DNA from: Stakelama portus
GTDB lineage: Bacteria > Pseudomonadota > Alphaproteobacteria > Sphingomonadales > Sphingomonadaceae
Assembly (NCBI RefSeq): GCF_003171655.1
Contig: NZ_QFZL01000002.1
Span: 1-64,000, forward strand
Direction of reading: 5' to 3'
DNA length: 64,000 nucleotides
The position numbers and the translations under genes are program-made. The notes under the pieces are model-generated. The model saw nothing but the letters and a program-made list of their open reading frames with translations, made no database searches and was not told where the DNA came from. This document shows positions 8,975 to 17,938 of this stretch, piece by piece. Positions within the stretch are counted from its first letter, which is position 1, and every line of letters begins with the position of its first letter.

Positions 8975-10315
8975 ATGAACGACATTGCGGATGCCAAACA
9001 ATTTGCGGCCACCGGAGAAGCGCGCGGCGCGCTGAAGTATCAGGTTGGCTTCGGCAATGAGTTCGAGACCGAGGCGGTGGCCGGCGCGCTCCCGCAAGGC
9101 CAGAACAGCCCGCAGAAAGCGCCCCACGGCCTTTATAGCGAACTCGTTTCGGGCACGGCTTTCTACACGCCGCGACACCTGAACCGGCGCAGCTACACCT
9201 TCCGCATTCGTCCGTCGGTGTTCAGCATGGATTACCAGCCGTGGGACGGCGGCGCCGATTTCCGCACCCCGCCGCTCGACGTGCCGCCGTTGCCGAACCG
9301 CATGCGCTGGCTCCAGCGCAAGGACGAGGGCGTGAACGCCGACTTCCTCGAAGGCATCACGACCTTGATGGGCTGCGGCTCGCCCAATGTTCACGAAGGC
9401 ATCGCGGTTCATTTCTACCGCGCGACCAGGTCGATGGAGAACCGCGTTTTCAGCAATGCGGACGGGGAAATGCTCATCGTCCCGCAACAGGGCGATCTTC
9501 GCATCGTGACCGAATTCGGCGTGATCGAAGCGGGCCCTTGCGAGTTCGTGCTGATGCCGCGCGGGGTGAAATTCCGCGTCGAGCTGATGGGCGCCTTTGC
9601 GCGCGGCCTGATCTACGAAAACTATGGCCATCCCTGGGTGCTGCCCGATCTGGGCCTCATCGGCTCGAACGGCCTCGCCAACCAGATCGACTTCCAGGCC
9701 CCGGTCGCCAGCTTCGAGGATAAGGGAGTCCAGACCCAGTTGATCCACAAGCTTGCCGGCAAGCACTGGACGGTCGATCTGGATCACTCGCCCTTCGATG
9801 TGGTCGCCTGGCGCGGCAGCCTTACGCCGTTCAAGTACGACATGCGCAAGTTCGTCGCGATGAGCACGTCGACCGTCGACCATCCCGATCCGTCGATCTT
9901 CTGCGCGCTCACCTCCCCCGCGCACGACATGAGCGGCTGCAACGCCGACTTCATGATCCTCCCGCCGCGCTGGATCGTTGGCGACAAGACGCTGCACCTG
10001 CCCGGTTTCCACCGCAACACCGTAGCCGAAATCAGCAGCATCGTGTGCGGCCTGCCAGAGATCAATGGCATGGATCTGAATGGCAGCATCGGCGTGACCA
10101 ACAACTGGACCCCCCACGGGCCCGACGCCAAGGCGTTCGAAGCGGTCCGCGCGGCCGAAAACCTCGATCCGCACAAGGTCGAAAACCTCATCTCGATTCT
10201 GGTCGAGACCCGCTATCCGCTCGAATTCACGCAGGCCGCGATGGATATGAAAGAGCGCATTCGCGACATCAACGCGGGGCTGAGCGGCTACGTCAAACGC
10301 TTTCCCGAGGGCTGA
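8975..10315 (+). CDS. homogentisate 1,2-dioxygenase-like ring-cleavage enzyme
   Basis: A 446-residue Fe(II) cupin dioxygenase of the homogentisate 1,2-dioxygenase family (GFGNEFETEAVAGALPQGQN near the start). The iron ligands of human HGD (H335, E341, H371) correspond to H346, E352 and H381 in FHRNTVAE and TPHGPD. The proposed catalytic H292 is H303. Other pocket positions differ: human H269 and H365 are R280 and T375 here. No maleylacetoacetate isomerase or fumarylacetoacetase gene is nearby, so a relative of homogentisate is a better guess for the substrate. The ATG at 8975 was chosen for AGAGGA at 8961; an ATG at 8954 is possible. Confidence 0.85.
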   Translation: MNDIADAKQFAATGEARGALKYQVGFGNEFETEAVAGALPQGQNSPQKAPHGLYSELVSGTAFYTPRHLNRRSYTFRIRPSVFSMDYQPWDGGADFRTPPLDVPPLPNRMRWLQRKDEGVNADFLEGITTLMGCGSPNVHEGIAVHFYRATRSMENRVFSNADGEMLIVPQQGDLRIVTEFGVIEAGPCEFVLMPRGVKFRVELMGAFARGLIYENYGHPWVLPDLGLIGSNGLANQIDFQAPVASFEDKGVQTQLIHKLAGKHWTVDLDHSPFDVVAWRGSLTPFKYDMRKFVAMSTSTVDHPDPSIFCALTSPAHDMSGCNADFMILPPRWIVGDKTLHLPGFHRNTVAEISSIVCGLPEINGMDLNGSIGVTNNWTPHGPDAKAFEAVRAAENLDPHKVENLISILVETRYPLEFTQAAMDMKERIRDINAGLSGYVKRFPEG

Positions 10316-10629
10316 TCGCCAGGCGCCCCGTGCGTGCGTTTCCGGCATCGGCCAGCGGGGTCGATGCCGGGCAAGCCGCAAGGATCGCCATCAGCGCAAT
10401 CATCGCAGGATCGGGAGCGATTCCGGCACAGTGAAACCCGCCCGGGGCAAGCGGAAAACCATGCCCAATGGGCGCTGCAAGCCGCGGAACTGCGCTCCAC
10501 CCGGGGATTGACCGTACAATTTTATTTTATTACCCTATTAAATCTTAGGAGAGAGGTGCTCTGCGGGAATCGACAATGTCGAATTTCGGCAGGTTGCCGT
10601 GGTTCAACTTCAGTCAGGCGGAAAAACAA
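10316..10629. other. intergenic region upstream of the flavin monooxygenase
   Basis: About 310 bases. The left half is G+C-rich with nothing recognisable. The right part (10505-10560) is very A+T-rich and holds a candidate promoter and the core TTATTACCCTATTAAAT (10527-10543). That core resembles sequences upstream of other island genes. Confidence 0.5.
10508..10536 (+). promoter_or_regulatory. candidate promoter of the monooxygenase gene
   Basis: TTGACC at 10508-10513 and TACCCT at 10531-10536 are separated by 17 bases. An alternative -10 is TATTAA at 10536. The start codon lies about 95 bases downstream. The spacing is ideal and the -10 is weak. Confidence 0.4.
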
Positions 10630-11868
10630 ATGTCGAGCAAACCCGCAATAATGCAACCTTTGGCGACCTCGGATAGCGAGGACGTGCGCGAGGAAATCGT
10701 CAAACGTGCTCGCGCCATGATTCCCGATCTCATCGCCCGTCAGGCAGAGACCGAAGAGCGCACCTATTACGGGCCGGAAACGCATGAAGCGTTCAAGGAA
10801 GCGGGCTTTTACCGCATATTGATGCCGAAGAAGTTCGGCGGCCTCGATCTCGATGTTATGACCTATTACCGTGTCGTTCAGGAGATCGCGATCGGTTGCC
10901 CGTCGACCGCGTGGCAGTTCTGCCTTGGCTCGGCGCACGCGGTGACGCTGTGCGGCATGATCGACGAGGACGCCCAGAAGGAAATCTTCGATCTCGACGA
11001 GCCCTTCATCTGCGCGATGACCACCCGCCCGCAAGGCGAAGCGCACCGCCAGCCCAATGGAGACTGGATATTGAACGGGGTGTTCAATTTCTGCTCCGGC
11101 GCGCCCTACTCATCGCACTTCATGAGCCACACCATGGGCTTCGAAGCCGACGGCAGCGAGATCGGCGTCATCACCTTCGTCGCACCGCGCAGCGAATGGA
11201 CGATGCTCGATGACTGGGGAGGCTCGCTCGGATTGAAGGGTAGCGGATCGCACAGTCTCGAATTCAAGGACGCCCACATTCCCGCTTCCTATGTGAACGA
11301 AGATGCGATGATCATCACGCATCGATTGCCGCCGAAGGGCCAGGGAGGCCCCGATTTCGACAATCCACTCTATTATGGCGGCACATTGAGCCTCTGGTTG
11401 CTCGAACCCACGGCGCTGACCCTCGGCATGGTCAAGGGAGCGCTGGACGAGTGCACCATGTTCATGAAGAAGAAGACGGTCCCGGTGCCGCCGATCACAC
11501 TGAAAGCGGAAAATCCTGATTTTCAGCGCTGGTATGGCTCCGCCGCGGCCAAGATCGCGACGGCAGAGGCGGCTTACGCGATTGCTTGCGAAAAATGGAC
11601 CGAGGACGCCCGGCTCAACATGCAAGGCCGCCTGACACCGGACATGACGCTTGAGATCACGTCGAACGTGATATGCGGCGAGGTGATGGAAATGTGCTGG
11701 GAAGCCATGCAGTTGCTGTACCGCGTGGCCGGAACGACAGCGATCTTCAACGGTCAACGGTGGCAACGGATTTACCGCGACCTGTCGACCGCCCGCTCGC
11801 ACGGCTTCAATACGCGGTTCGATCAGATCCATCGCGATTTTGCCGGTCGGTTGCTCGAAGAGCATTGA
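10630..11868 (+). CDS. flavin-dependent monooxygenase, oxygenase component (HsaA/DszC-like, acyl-CoA dehydrogenase fold)
   Basis: A 412-residue protein with the acyl-CoA dehydrogenase fold but the signature of group D two-component monooxygenases. The core QEIAIGCPSTAWQFCLGSAHA, the domain GVFNFCSGAPYSSHFM, and a C-terminal region with R-x-YRDLSTARSHGFN are typical of the HsaA family, which hydroxylates phenolic rings using reduced flavin supplied by a partner. The likely reductase is at 36.9 kb on the opposite strand. The ATG at 10630 is preceded by AGGCGG; an upstream ATG at 10576 is possible. The catalytic Glu of true acyl-CoA dehydrogenases is not evident. Phenol ortho-hydroxylation before ring cleavage is a reasonable inference. 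Confidence 0.83.
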   Translation: MSSKPAIMQPLATSDSEDVREEIVKRARAMIPDLIARQAETEERTYYGPETHEAFKEAGFYRILMPKKFGGLDLDVMTYYRVVQEIAIGCPSTAWQFCLGSAHAVTLCGMIDEDAQKEIFDLDEPFICAMTTRPQGEAHRQPNGDWILNGVFNFCSGAPYSSHFMSHTMGFEADGSEIGVITFVAPRSEWTMLDDWGGSLGLKGSGSHSLEFKDAHIPASYVNEDAMIITHRLPPKGQGGPDFDNPLYYGGTLSLWLLEPTALTLGMVKGALDECTMFMKKKTVPVPPITLKAENPDFQRWYGSAAAKIATAEAAYAIACEKWTEDARLNMQGRLTPDMTLEITSNVICGEVMEMCWEAMQLLYRVAGTTAIFNGQRWQRIYRDLSTARSHGFNTRFDQIHRDFAGRLLEEH

Positions 11869-12032
11869 GGCAACGCCGACCAGCGCGCGAAGCCTGACGC
11901 GCGCACCGTTCGGATAGGGTGGGATGGATTTCGGGGCGGCACCTTGCCGCCTCGATCATAGCCAGCCGCATCCAGCCTCTCGGTTGAAAGGGGCTGGCGA
12001 TCCGCCCGGCCATCGCAACCGAACCAACTTCA

Positions 12033-13175
12033 ATGGAACGTCAAATGATGTTGTCCGACCAGCAATGCATGATCCGCGATCTGGCGCGAAAGATCGCCAG
12101 CGAGGTTCTTGCTCCCACCGCTGCCGAGCGCGATCGCACATCGGCATGGCCGACCGACGAACTCGCAACGCTTGCCGCGCAGGGCTTCATGGGGATGACC
12201 GTGCCCGAGGAATTTGGCGGGTCGGACACGGGATTTCTCGCCTATTGCCTAGCGATCGAAGAGATCGCCGCTGCGGATGCCGGGATCAGCACGATCGTCC
12301 ATGTCCACAGCCTGGGCGCAACGCATATCGTCGCGAAACATGGCAATGCCGAGCAGAAGGAACGGCTTCTTCCGGCCATGGCGGCGGGCGAGAAAATCGG
12401 CGCCTTCCTGATGACCGAACCGCAAGCCGGGTCGGACACCTCGGCGATCCGCACCACCGCCCGCCGCGACCGTGACGATTTCGTGCTCAATGGGACGAAG
12501 CAATTCATCTCGAACGGCAGCGAGGCCGGGCTGGCGATCGTCTTTGCGCGCACCAATCCCGATGCGGGCAAGCGCGGCTTCACCACGTTCCTGGTCGAGC
12601 CGCCTGCCGAGGGTTATGTCGTCAGCCGCATAGAGGACAAGCTGGGCCAGCACACCGCCCACGTGGCGCAGATCCAGCTAGACGAGCTGCGCGTGCCCAT
12701 GGCGAACGTTCTGGGCGAGGTCGATGGAGGCTACGGCATCGCGATGTCGGGGCTTTCCGATGGCCGCATCTCGATCGCGGCGCAGTCGGTCGGTATTGCC
12801 AGAGCCGCTCTGGACGCTGCGGTACATTATGCGCGCGAACGCGAGGTTGCGGGCAAGCCGATCATCGAACAGCAGGCCATCGCCTTCACACTCGCCGAAA
12901 TGGCGGCGCAGGTCGATGTTGCGAGGCAATATTACATCCACGCCGCGCGCCTGCACGAGGCCGGCCTGCCCTGCGCTAAGGAAGCGTCCATCGCGAAACT
13001 CTTCGCAAGCGAAATGGCCGAGAAGGTCTGCTCGGAAGCGCTGCAGATCCATGGTGGCTATGGCTATCTGAGCGACTTCCCGGTCGAGCGCTATTATCGC
13101 GATGCCAGGGTTTGCACGATCTACGAAGGCACGAGCCACATCCAGAAGCTCATCATCTCGCGCAACCTCGACTAG
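12033..13175 (+). CDS. acyl-CoA dehydrogenase (short-chain type)
   Basis: A 380-residue FAD enzyme that oxidises acyl-CoA to 2-enoyl-CoA. FLMTEPQAGSDTSAIRT is the flavin-binding motif, and the catalytic base is E365 in IYEGTSHIQ, the position used by short- and medium-chain enzymes. It lies 164 bases downstream of the monooxygenase on the same strand. The ATG at 12033 fits the family start MMLSDQQCMIRDLARK. It probably acts on a side chain or a ring-derived acyl-CoA of the island pathway. Confidence 0.92.
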   Translation: MERQMMLSDQQCMIRDLARKIASEVLAPTAAERDRTSAWPTDELATLAAQGFMGMTVPEEFGGSDTGFLAYCLAIEEIAAADAGISTIVHVHSLGATHIVAKHGNAEQKERLLPAMAAGEKIGAFLMTEPQAGSDTSAIRTTARRDRDDFVLNGTKQFISNGSEAGLAIVFARTNPDAGKRGFTTFLVEPPAEGYVVSRIEDKLGQHTAHVAQIQLDELRVPMANVLGEVDGGYGIAMSGLSDGRISIAAQSVGIARAALDAAVHYAREREVAGKPIIEQQAIAFTLAEMAAQVDVARQYYIHAARLHEAGLPCAKEASIAKLFASEMAEKVCSEALQIHGGYGYLSDFPVERYYRDARVCTIYEGTSHIQKLIISRNLD

Positions 13176-13305
13176 GGCGCTTCGACACATTCCAACTTCA
13201 TCGAACGGCCGCTTTCGGGACGTTCGGCATGGACTTGAGTGACCGACATTTGGGAGAAAAGCGGACGTTCTGGCAAGCTTCTGAAACTATGCGTATGATC
13301 CGTCC

Positions 13306-13734
13306 ATGATTGACATACGAACCTGTTCGCGTTTCGCTGTGCTGACCGCATCTTGCATTGGTCTGATCTCAGCAGCACCGCCGAACGAAGTGCCCGGGAG
13401 GGGCGTTCTCTGCCTTGGAACGTTCATCTATTTCGTAGAGAAGGTGGGGAGCCAATGCCATGCGGGGCAAGACCCTGAGTTTCAGGCGAGGATCGCAAGC
13501 TACTCGCAGAGGTTCGATGACTACATAGTCCGCAACACAGGCGGAGACCCGGCTGTGCTTGAGAAGTTCAAGGAAAGTCAGAACCTCAACAGTGAGGACC
13601 ACCGTTATATCTGCGAAGGCGATGTTGCCGAAAGCTACGATATCTTCAAGTCAGCAGACGCTAGTGAACTTGATAGTGCTGTCGATGAGCTTCTAGCTAA
13701 TGATGGCCCGCCCAGCTTTGGTGATTGCGTCTAA
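13306..13734 (+). CDS. small secreted protein of unknown function
   Basis: A 142-residue protein. Residues 1-23 resemble a signal peptide (RFAVLTASCIGLISA) with cleavage near SAA-PP. The mature part has cysteines near residues 36, 51, 103 and 141, enough for two disulfides, and GTFIYFVEKVGSQCHAGQD is a distinctive stretch. G+C and codon use are lower than in the neighbours, which suggests recent acquisition. No ribosome-binding site is obvious. It sits between catabolic genes but has no visible link to them. I do not recognise a named family. Confidence 0.6.
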   Translation: MIDIRTCSRFAVLTASCIGLISAAPPNEVPGRGVLCLGTFIYFVEKVGSQCHAGQDPEFQARIASYSQRFDDYIVRNTGGDPAVLEKFKESQNLNSEDHRYICEGDVAESYDIFKSADASELDSAVDELLANDGPPSFGDCV

Positions 13735-13844
13735 CATCAGTCCATGTTCGCAATTGGGCCGTGTCCGGAGAAGCAGCTTTTCCGTGGCACACCCCGCAGG
13801 CGGCCTGTTCTGAATTTGTCCACGCGACCCAAACTACCCTGACG

Positions 13845-14795
13845 TCACCCGCCCAGGCGTTGCAGGCTCGCCTTTCGCGCCGCATCGTAATCCCGCTTCA
13901 TGCGATCGACGATGCTCGCGACAGGCTCCGCCCGGTCGATGTCGCCGACGCCCTGCCCCGCGCTCCAGATATCGCGCCATGCCCGTAGCGCCTTGGTGCC
14001 CTTCTCCGCGTGGAACGGCCCGTCATGTTTCGCCTCGGGCTTGAAGCCGCTGCGCGCGATGCTTTGACGCAGCATATTGGCGGGCATGCCGGTGAGCGCG
14101 GCGGTCAGCTCGATATCGTCGGCGCAGCTGTCGATCAGCATCTGGCGATAATCTTCCTCCGCCATGCTCTCGGTCGCCGCGATGAACGGCGTGCCGATAT
14201 AGGCGAAGTCCGCCCCCAGTTCCTCGGCGACATGGATGGTGTGGCCGTTCGAAATCGTTCCAGCGAGCACCAGCGGCCCGGCGAAGAACTTCCGCACTTC
14301 GGTGACGAATGCGAAGGGGTTGAGCCAGCCGGTGTGCCCGCCCGAGCCGGCACACAGCAGGATCAGCCCGTCCACGCCGGATTCTGCCGCACGCCGGGCA
14401 TGCTTGACCGAGGCGACGTCGGAGAAGACCAGCCCGCCATAGTCATGCACCTGATCGACCACGGGCCCGGGATTTCCGACGCTGGCGATCACCAGCGGCA
14501 CCTTGTGCCGGACCAGCAGAGCAAGATCGTCCGGCAGCCGCTCGTTGGTCGGGTGCACGATCAGATTGGCCGCATAGGGGGCGGCATCCGCTGTCAGCTC
14601 CGCGGACAGGGTTGCGAGCCACTCGTCGAGAATCGCAGGCGTCCTCGCGTTGAGCGTGGGAAACGACCCGACGATACCGGCCCGGCAACAGCCGATGACC
14701 AGTTCGGGCCCGGACACCAGAAACATCGGCCCCGCCAGCACGGGCAGAGTGAGTTTCGCGCGCAAGGTCGACGCAATAGCGGGGTCACCAATCAT
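13845..14795 (-). CDS. nitronate monooxygenase / enoyl-reductase-like FMN enzyme
   Basis: A 316-residue FMN TIM-barrel protein of the nitronate monooxygenase (2-nitropropane dioxygenase) family. LPVLAGPMFLVSGPELV at the start, and GVDGLILLCAGSGGHTGWL and GTPFIAATES later, are the family motifs. The longer frame starting at 14897 was rejected; the ATG at 14795 gives the normal length. In catabolic clusters such proteins often act as FMN-dependent reductases or oxidases with unknown substrates. It is divergent from the enoyl-CoA hydratase operon. Confidence 0.85.
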   Translation of the reverse strand: MIGDPAIASTLRAKLTLPVLAGPMFLVSGPELVIGCCRAGIVGSFPTLNARTPAILDEWLATLSAELTADAAPYAANLIVHPTNERLPDDLALLVRHKVPLVIASVGNPGPVVDQVHDYGGLVFSDVASVKHARRAAESGVDGLILLCAGSGGHTGWLNPFAFVTEVRKFFAGPLVLAGTISNGHTIHVAEELGADFAYIGTPFIAATESMAEEDYRQMLIDSCADDIELTAALTGMPANMLRQSIARSGFKPEAKHDGPFHAEKGTKALRAWRDIWSAGQGVGDIDRAEPVASIVDRMKRDYDAARKASLQRLGG

Positions 14796-14938
14796 GGTTT
14801 CCGCATAAGAATGCGTGCGAATGATGGCAAATTTATTTTGAGATATAACAATTAATCTGTTGCACTCAGGCCCATCAAGGGAAATAGCTGTCGCCACCGC
14901 CCGATAGAGGCGTCGCCAAGGTAATTTCGGAGAGAGAC

Positions 14939-15724
14939 ATGTCTGACCAAAGCGTCCTGGTAGAGACGCGTGACGGCGCGGTGTGGATCACGCTCAACCG
15001 CCCGGCTTCGCTCAACGCGATCACGCCCGATATCGTGGCAGGCGTCATGGACGCGCTGGCGCTGGCCGAAGCTCCGGACATCAAGGCGGTCGTGGTAACC
15101 GGCACCGGGCGCGCGTTCTGCGCGGGGGCCGACCTCAAATATGTCAAGGAGACCTCGCCGGGCGACGAAGCCGCCACCGCGAAGTTTCTGGGCAGCCTTC
15201 TCGACATGATGGACGCGCTCGAAGCGTGCCCGCGCCCGGTGATCGCCGCCATCAATGGCATGGCGCTGGCGGGCGGGCTGGAAGTGGTGCTGTGCTGCGA
15301 TCTGGTCATTGCCGCACGCTCGGCAAAGCTGGGCGATGCGCACGCCAATTTCGGTCTGCTGCCAGGCGGTGGCGGATCGGTACGCCTGCCGCGCAAGATC
15401 GGCCCGACCCGCGCGAAATATCTGATGTTCACCGGCGATTTCGTCCCGGCTGAAGACCTCGTCGCCTGCGGTTTGGTCAACGCGGTTGTCGACGATTCCG
15501 AACTGATGTCCACCGCCGAGGGGCTGGTCGCCAGGCTAGGCGCCAAGAGCTCGCTGGTGCTGCGCCGGATGAAGGCGCTGGTCGACGATGGTCTCGAACA
15601 GCCCAAGGACGTCGCGCTCCGGTCCGAACTGCTCGTCTCCGAAATCCATGTGCACAGCCATGACCTGAAAGAGGGCCTCGCCGCCTTCGAGGAAAAGCGC
15701 GCGCCCTCGTTCATCGGTCGCTGA
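14939..15724 (+). CDS. enoyl-CoA hydratase/isomerase-family protein
   Basis: A 261-residue crotonase. The oxyanion-hole loop AFCAGADLKY and the second loop GMALAGGLEVVLCCD are present. Rat hydratase Glu144 corresponds to E115, but Glu164 is replaced by H135 in LGDAHANFG. A one-glutamate active site suggests isomerase, hydrolase or altered hydratase chemistry. The ATG at 14939 follows GGAGAGAG. It is the first gene of a four-gene plus-strand unit with a thiolase, an SDR dehydrogenase and a Rieske oxygenase. Confidence 0.88.
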   Translation: MSDQSVLVETRDGAVWITLNRPASLNAITPDIVAGVMDALALAEAPDIKAVVVTGTGRAFCAGADLKYVKETSPGDEAATAKFLGSLLDMMDALEACPRPVIAAINGMALAGGLEVVLCCDLVIAARSAKLGDAHANFGLLPGGGGSVRLPRKIGPTRAKYLMFTGDFVPAEDLVACGLVNAVVDDSELMSTAEGLVARLGAKSSLVLRRMKALVDDGLEQPKDVALRSELLVSEIHVHSHDLKEGLAAFEEKRAPSFIGR

Positions 15725-15800
15725 CACGCGCCTCACAGGCCAGAAAATTGACAGTGCCATCAAGGCACGCACCCGCACGCTGAAATTGGGAGCCGGAACA

Positions 15801-17039
15801 ATGGAAGATATCTACGTCGTCGGGATCGGCATGACGCCGTTCGGCCGCCTGCTCGATAAGGACATCAAGACGCTGACCCGCGAAGCGGTGAGCGCAGCGC
15901 TGGCCGATGCCGGGATCGAGGCGTCGGCGCTGGAGGCGGCCTATTTCTCCAATGCGACGCAAGGCCATATGGAAGCCCAGCACATGGTGCGCGGCCAGAT
16001 TGCGCTGCGGTCCATGGGGATCGAGCAGATCCCGATCGTCAATGTCGAAAATGCCTGTGCCAGCGGCAGCTCCGCACTGAACCTCGCGGTCAATGTCCTC
16101 AAGGCAGGCGAAGCGGACATTGCGCTCGCCGTGGGTGCGGAGAAGATGTTCTCCAAGGACCGCGCGCTGATGTTCGGGGCCTTCGACAGCGCGTGGGACG
16201 TCAGCGACAAGGACGAGATCAGCAAGAACCTGATGGCGCTGGGCGAAGGCATCGTGCCACCGCCGGGCACCATGTCGGACAAGCCCTACAGCGTGTTCAT
16301 GGACGTCTATGCGGCGTTCTCTCGCCTCCATATGGCGACCTTCGGGACTACGCAGCGCCAGATTGCTGCTGTGGCGGCCAAGAACCATCAGCACTCGGTC
16401 GAAAACCCGCTGTCGCAATACCGCGTGCCCTATACCATCGACGAAGTGCTGGCCGCACCGCCGATCACCTATCCGCTGACGCTGCCGATGTGTTCGCCGG
16501 TTTCCGATGGCGGTGCAGCCGTCGTGCTGGCGACCGCAGCGGGGATGAAGCGTCACGGCATCGACCCATCGCGCGCGATCCGCGTGCTGGCATCGGTGGT
16601 GCAGACCGGCAGCGATCGCGACAAGACGGACTTTACCAACCACTGCACCGCACGCGCCGCCCGGCGCGCTTACGAGAAGGCGGGTGTCGGCCCCGCCGAT
16701 ATCTCGGTGGCCGAGGTGCACGACGCCACCGCGATGGGCGAAATCATCCAGATCGAGAATCTGGGCCTGTGTGCGCTCGGCGAAGGTGGCCCCGCGAGCG
16801 AGCGCGGCGAGACCACGCTTGGCGGCCGCGTGCCGGTCAATCCGTCGGGCGGGCTGGAATCGAAGGGGCACCCGGTCGGTGCCACCGGCCTTGCCCAAAT
16901 CTACGAACTCGCGGCGCAGCTGCGCGGCGAGGCGGGCCCGCGTCAGGTCGAAGGCGCGCGGCTGGCGATCGCGGAGAATGGCGGCGGATTGCAGGGCATT
17001 GAGGAAGCGGTCGCCTGCGTCACCATCCTCGGCAAATAG
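15801..17039 (+). CDS. thiolase-like protein (SCP2/lipid-transfer thiolase type)
   Basis: A 412-residue thiolase of the SCP2 type. The nucleophile is C86 in ENACASGSSALNLA; HDATAMGEI and ESKGHPVGATG supply the histidines. It should cleave 3-ketoacyl-CoA with free CoA. In steroid and aromatic degradation, members of this group often act on bulky substrates. The TTG at 15786 was rejected in favour of the ATG at 15801 after GGGAGCCGGA. It lies 76 bases after the enoyl-CoA hydratase gene and 19 bases before the SDR gene. Confidence 0.88.
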   Translation: MEDIYVVGIGMTPFGRLLDKDIKTLTREAVSAALADAGIEASALEAAYFSNATQGHMEAQHMVRGQIALRSMGIEQIPIVNVENACASGSSALNLAVNVLKAGEADIALAVGAEKMFSKDRALMFGAFDSAWDVSDKDEISKNLMALGEGIVPPPGTMSDKPYSVFMDVYAAFSRLHMATFGTTQRQIAAVAAKNHQHSVENPLSQYRVPYTIDEVLAAPPITYPLTLPMCSPVSDGGAAVVLATAAGMKRHGIDPSRAIRVLASVVQTGSDRDKTDFTNHCTARAARRAYEKAGVGPADISVAEVHDATAMGEIIQIENLGLCALGEGGPASERGETTLGGRVPVNPSGGLESKGHPVGATGLAQIYELAAQLRGEAGPRQVEGARLAIAENGGGLQGIEEAVACVTILGK

Positions 17040-17058
17040 CGGACGGAAGGAACTTTCC

Positions 17059-17832
17059 ATGGAACTTCAGGGCAAAACCGCCGTCGTGACCGGCGCAGCC
17101 TCCGGGCTGGGCCTCGCGACCTCGAAGCAGCTCGCCGCCGCCGGTGCGCGGATCGCAGCGTTCGATCGCGACGAGGAGAGGCTGCAGGCGCTCAAGGCAA
17201 ACCTTGGCGATGCGTGCCTGACGCGGATCGTCGATGTCGTGGACGAGACAAGCGTGAAGGATGGGATCGCCGCCGCCGTTGCCGAATTCGGCGCTATCCA
17301 TGTTGCAGTGAACTGCGCGGGCGTCGCGGATGCCGCGAAAACCGTGTCGCGGGGCGAAGTCTTCCCGCTCGCAACCTGGAACAAGGTGATCGGGATCAAC
17401 CTGACCGGCACCTTCAACGTGATCCGTTTTGCCGCGCTGGCGATGAGCACCAACGAGCCTGACGCCGAGACCGGGGAACGCGGCGTCATCATCAACACGG
17501 CCTCGGGTGCCGCGACGCAGGGACAGGTCGGCCAGGCCGCCTACGCCGCCAGCAAGGCAGGCGTTGTCGGGCTGACCCTCCCCGTGGCGCGCGATCTGGC
17601 GCAGCTGGCCATTCGCGTCGTGTCGATTTCACCGGGCTTGTTCAACACAGCGATGGTGGCGGGCATGCCCGACAATGTGTCGCAGTCGATTATCGACCGG
17701 ATGATCCTCTATCCCGAACGGATGGGGCAGCCCGCGGAATTCGCCAGGCTGGCGCAGCATATTGTCGAGAATGCCTATCTGAACGCGACGACGCTGGATC
17801 TGGATGCCGGCGCCCGGATGACGCCGCGCTGA
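17059..17832 (+). CDS. SDR 3-hydroxyacyl-CoA dehydrogenase (HSD10-like)
   Basis: A 257-residue short-chain dehydrogenase. Rossmann motif TGAASGLG (11-18), Asp at the end of strand 2 (AAFDRD, NAD preference), NCAG, and the catalytic S149, Y162 and K166 (YAASK). The sequence resembles type II 3-hydroxyacyl-CoA dehydrogenases of the 17beta-HSD10 group, which act on branched and steroidal acyl-CoAs as well as straight chains. It lies 19 bases after the thiolase, so the hydratase, dehydrogenase and thiolase steps of one beta-oxidation round are encoded together. Confidence 0.9.
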   Translation: MELQGKTAVVTGAASGLGLATSKQLAAAGARIAAFDRDEERLQALKANLGDACLTRIVDVVDETSVKDGIAAAVAEFGAIHVAVNCAGVADAAKTVSRGEVFPLATWNKVIGINLTGTFNVIRFAALAMSTNEPDAETGERGVIINTASGAATQGQVGQAAYAASKAGVVGLTLPVARDLAQLAIRVVSISPGLFNTAMVAGMPDNVSQSIIDRMILYPERMGQPAEFARLAQHIVENAYLNATTLDLDAGARMTPR

Positions 17833-17938
17833 TCGCTGGACTGGAGGCAATGCCAACTTGTAGTTTTTTAATGGTGCTGTAAATTACGCGAAAGCTCAGA
17901 CCGAAAAAAGAGTCGGCAACGCGATTGGAGAGGCAAAG

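Noticed and set aside
8975-10315. Assignment as the tyrosine-pathway homogentisate dioxygenase hmgA
   Set aside because: Pocket residues differ and the partner genes of that pathway are missing, so only the family name is used.
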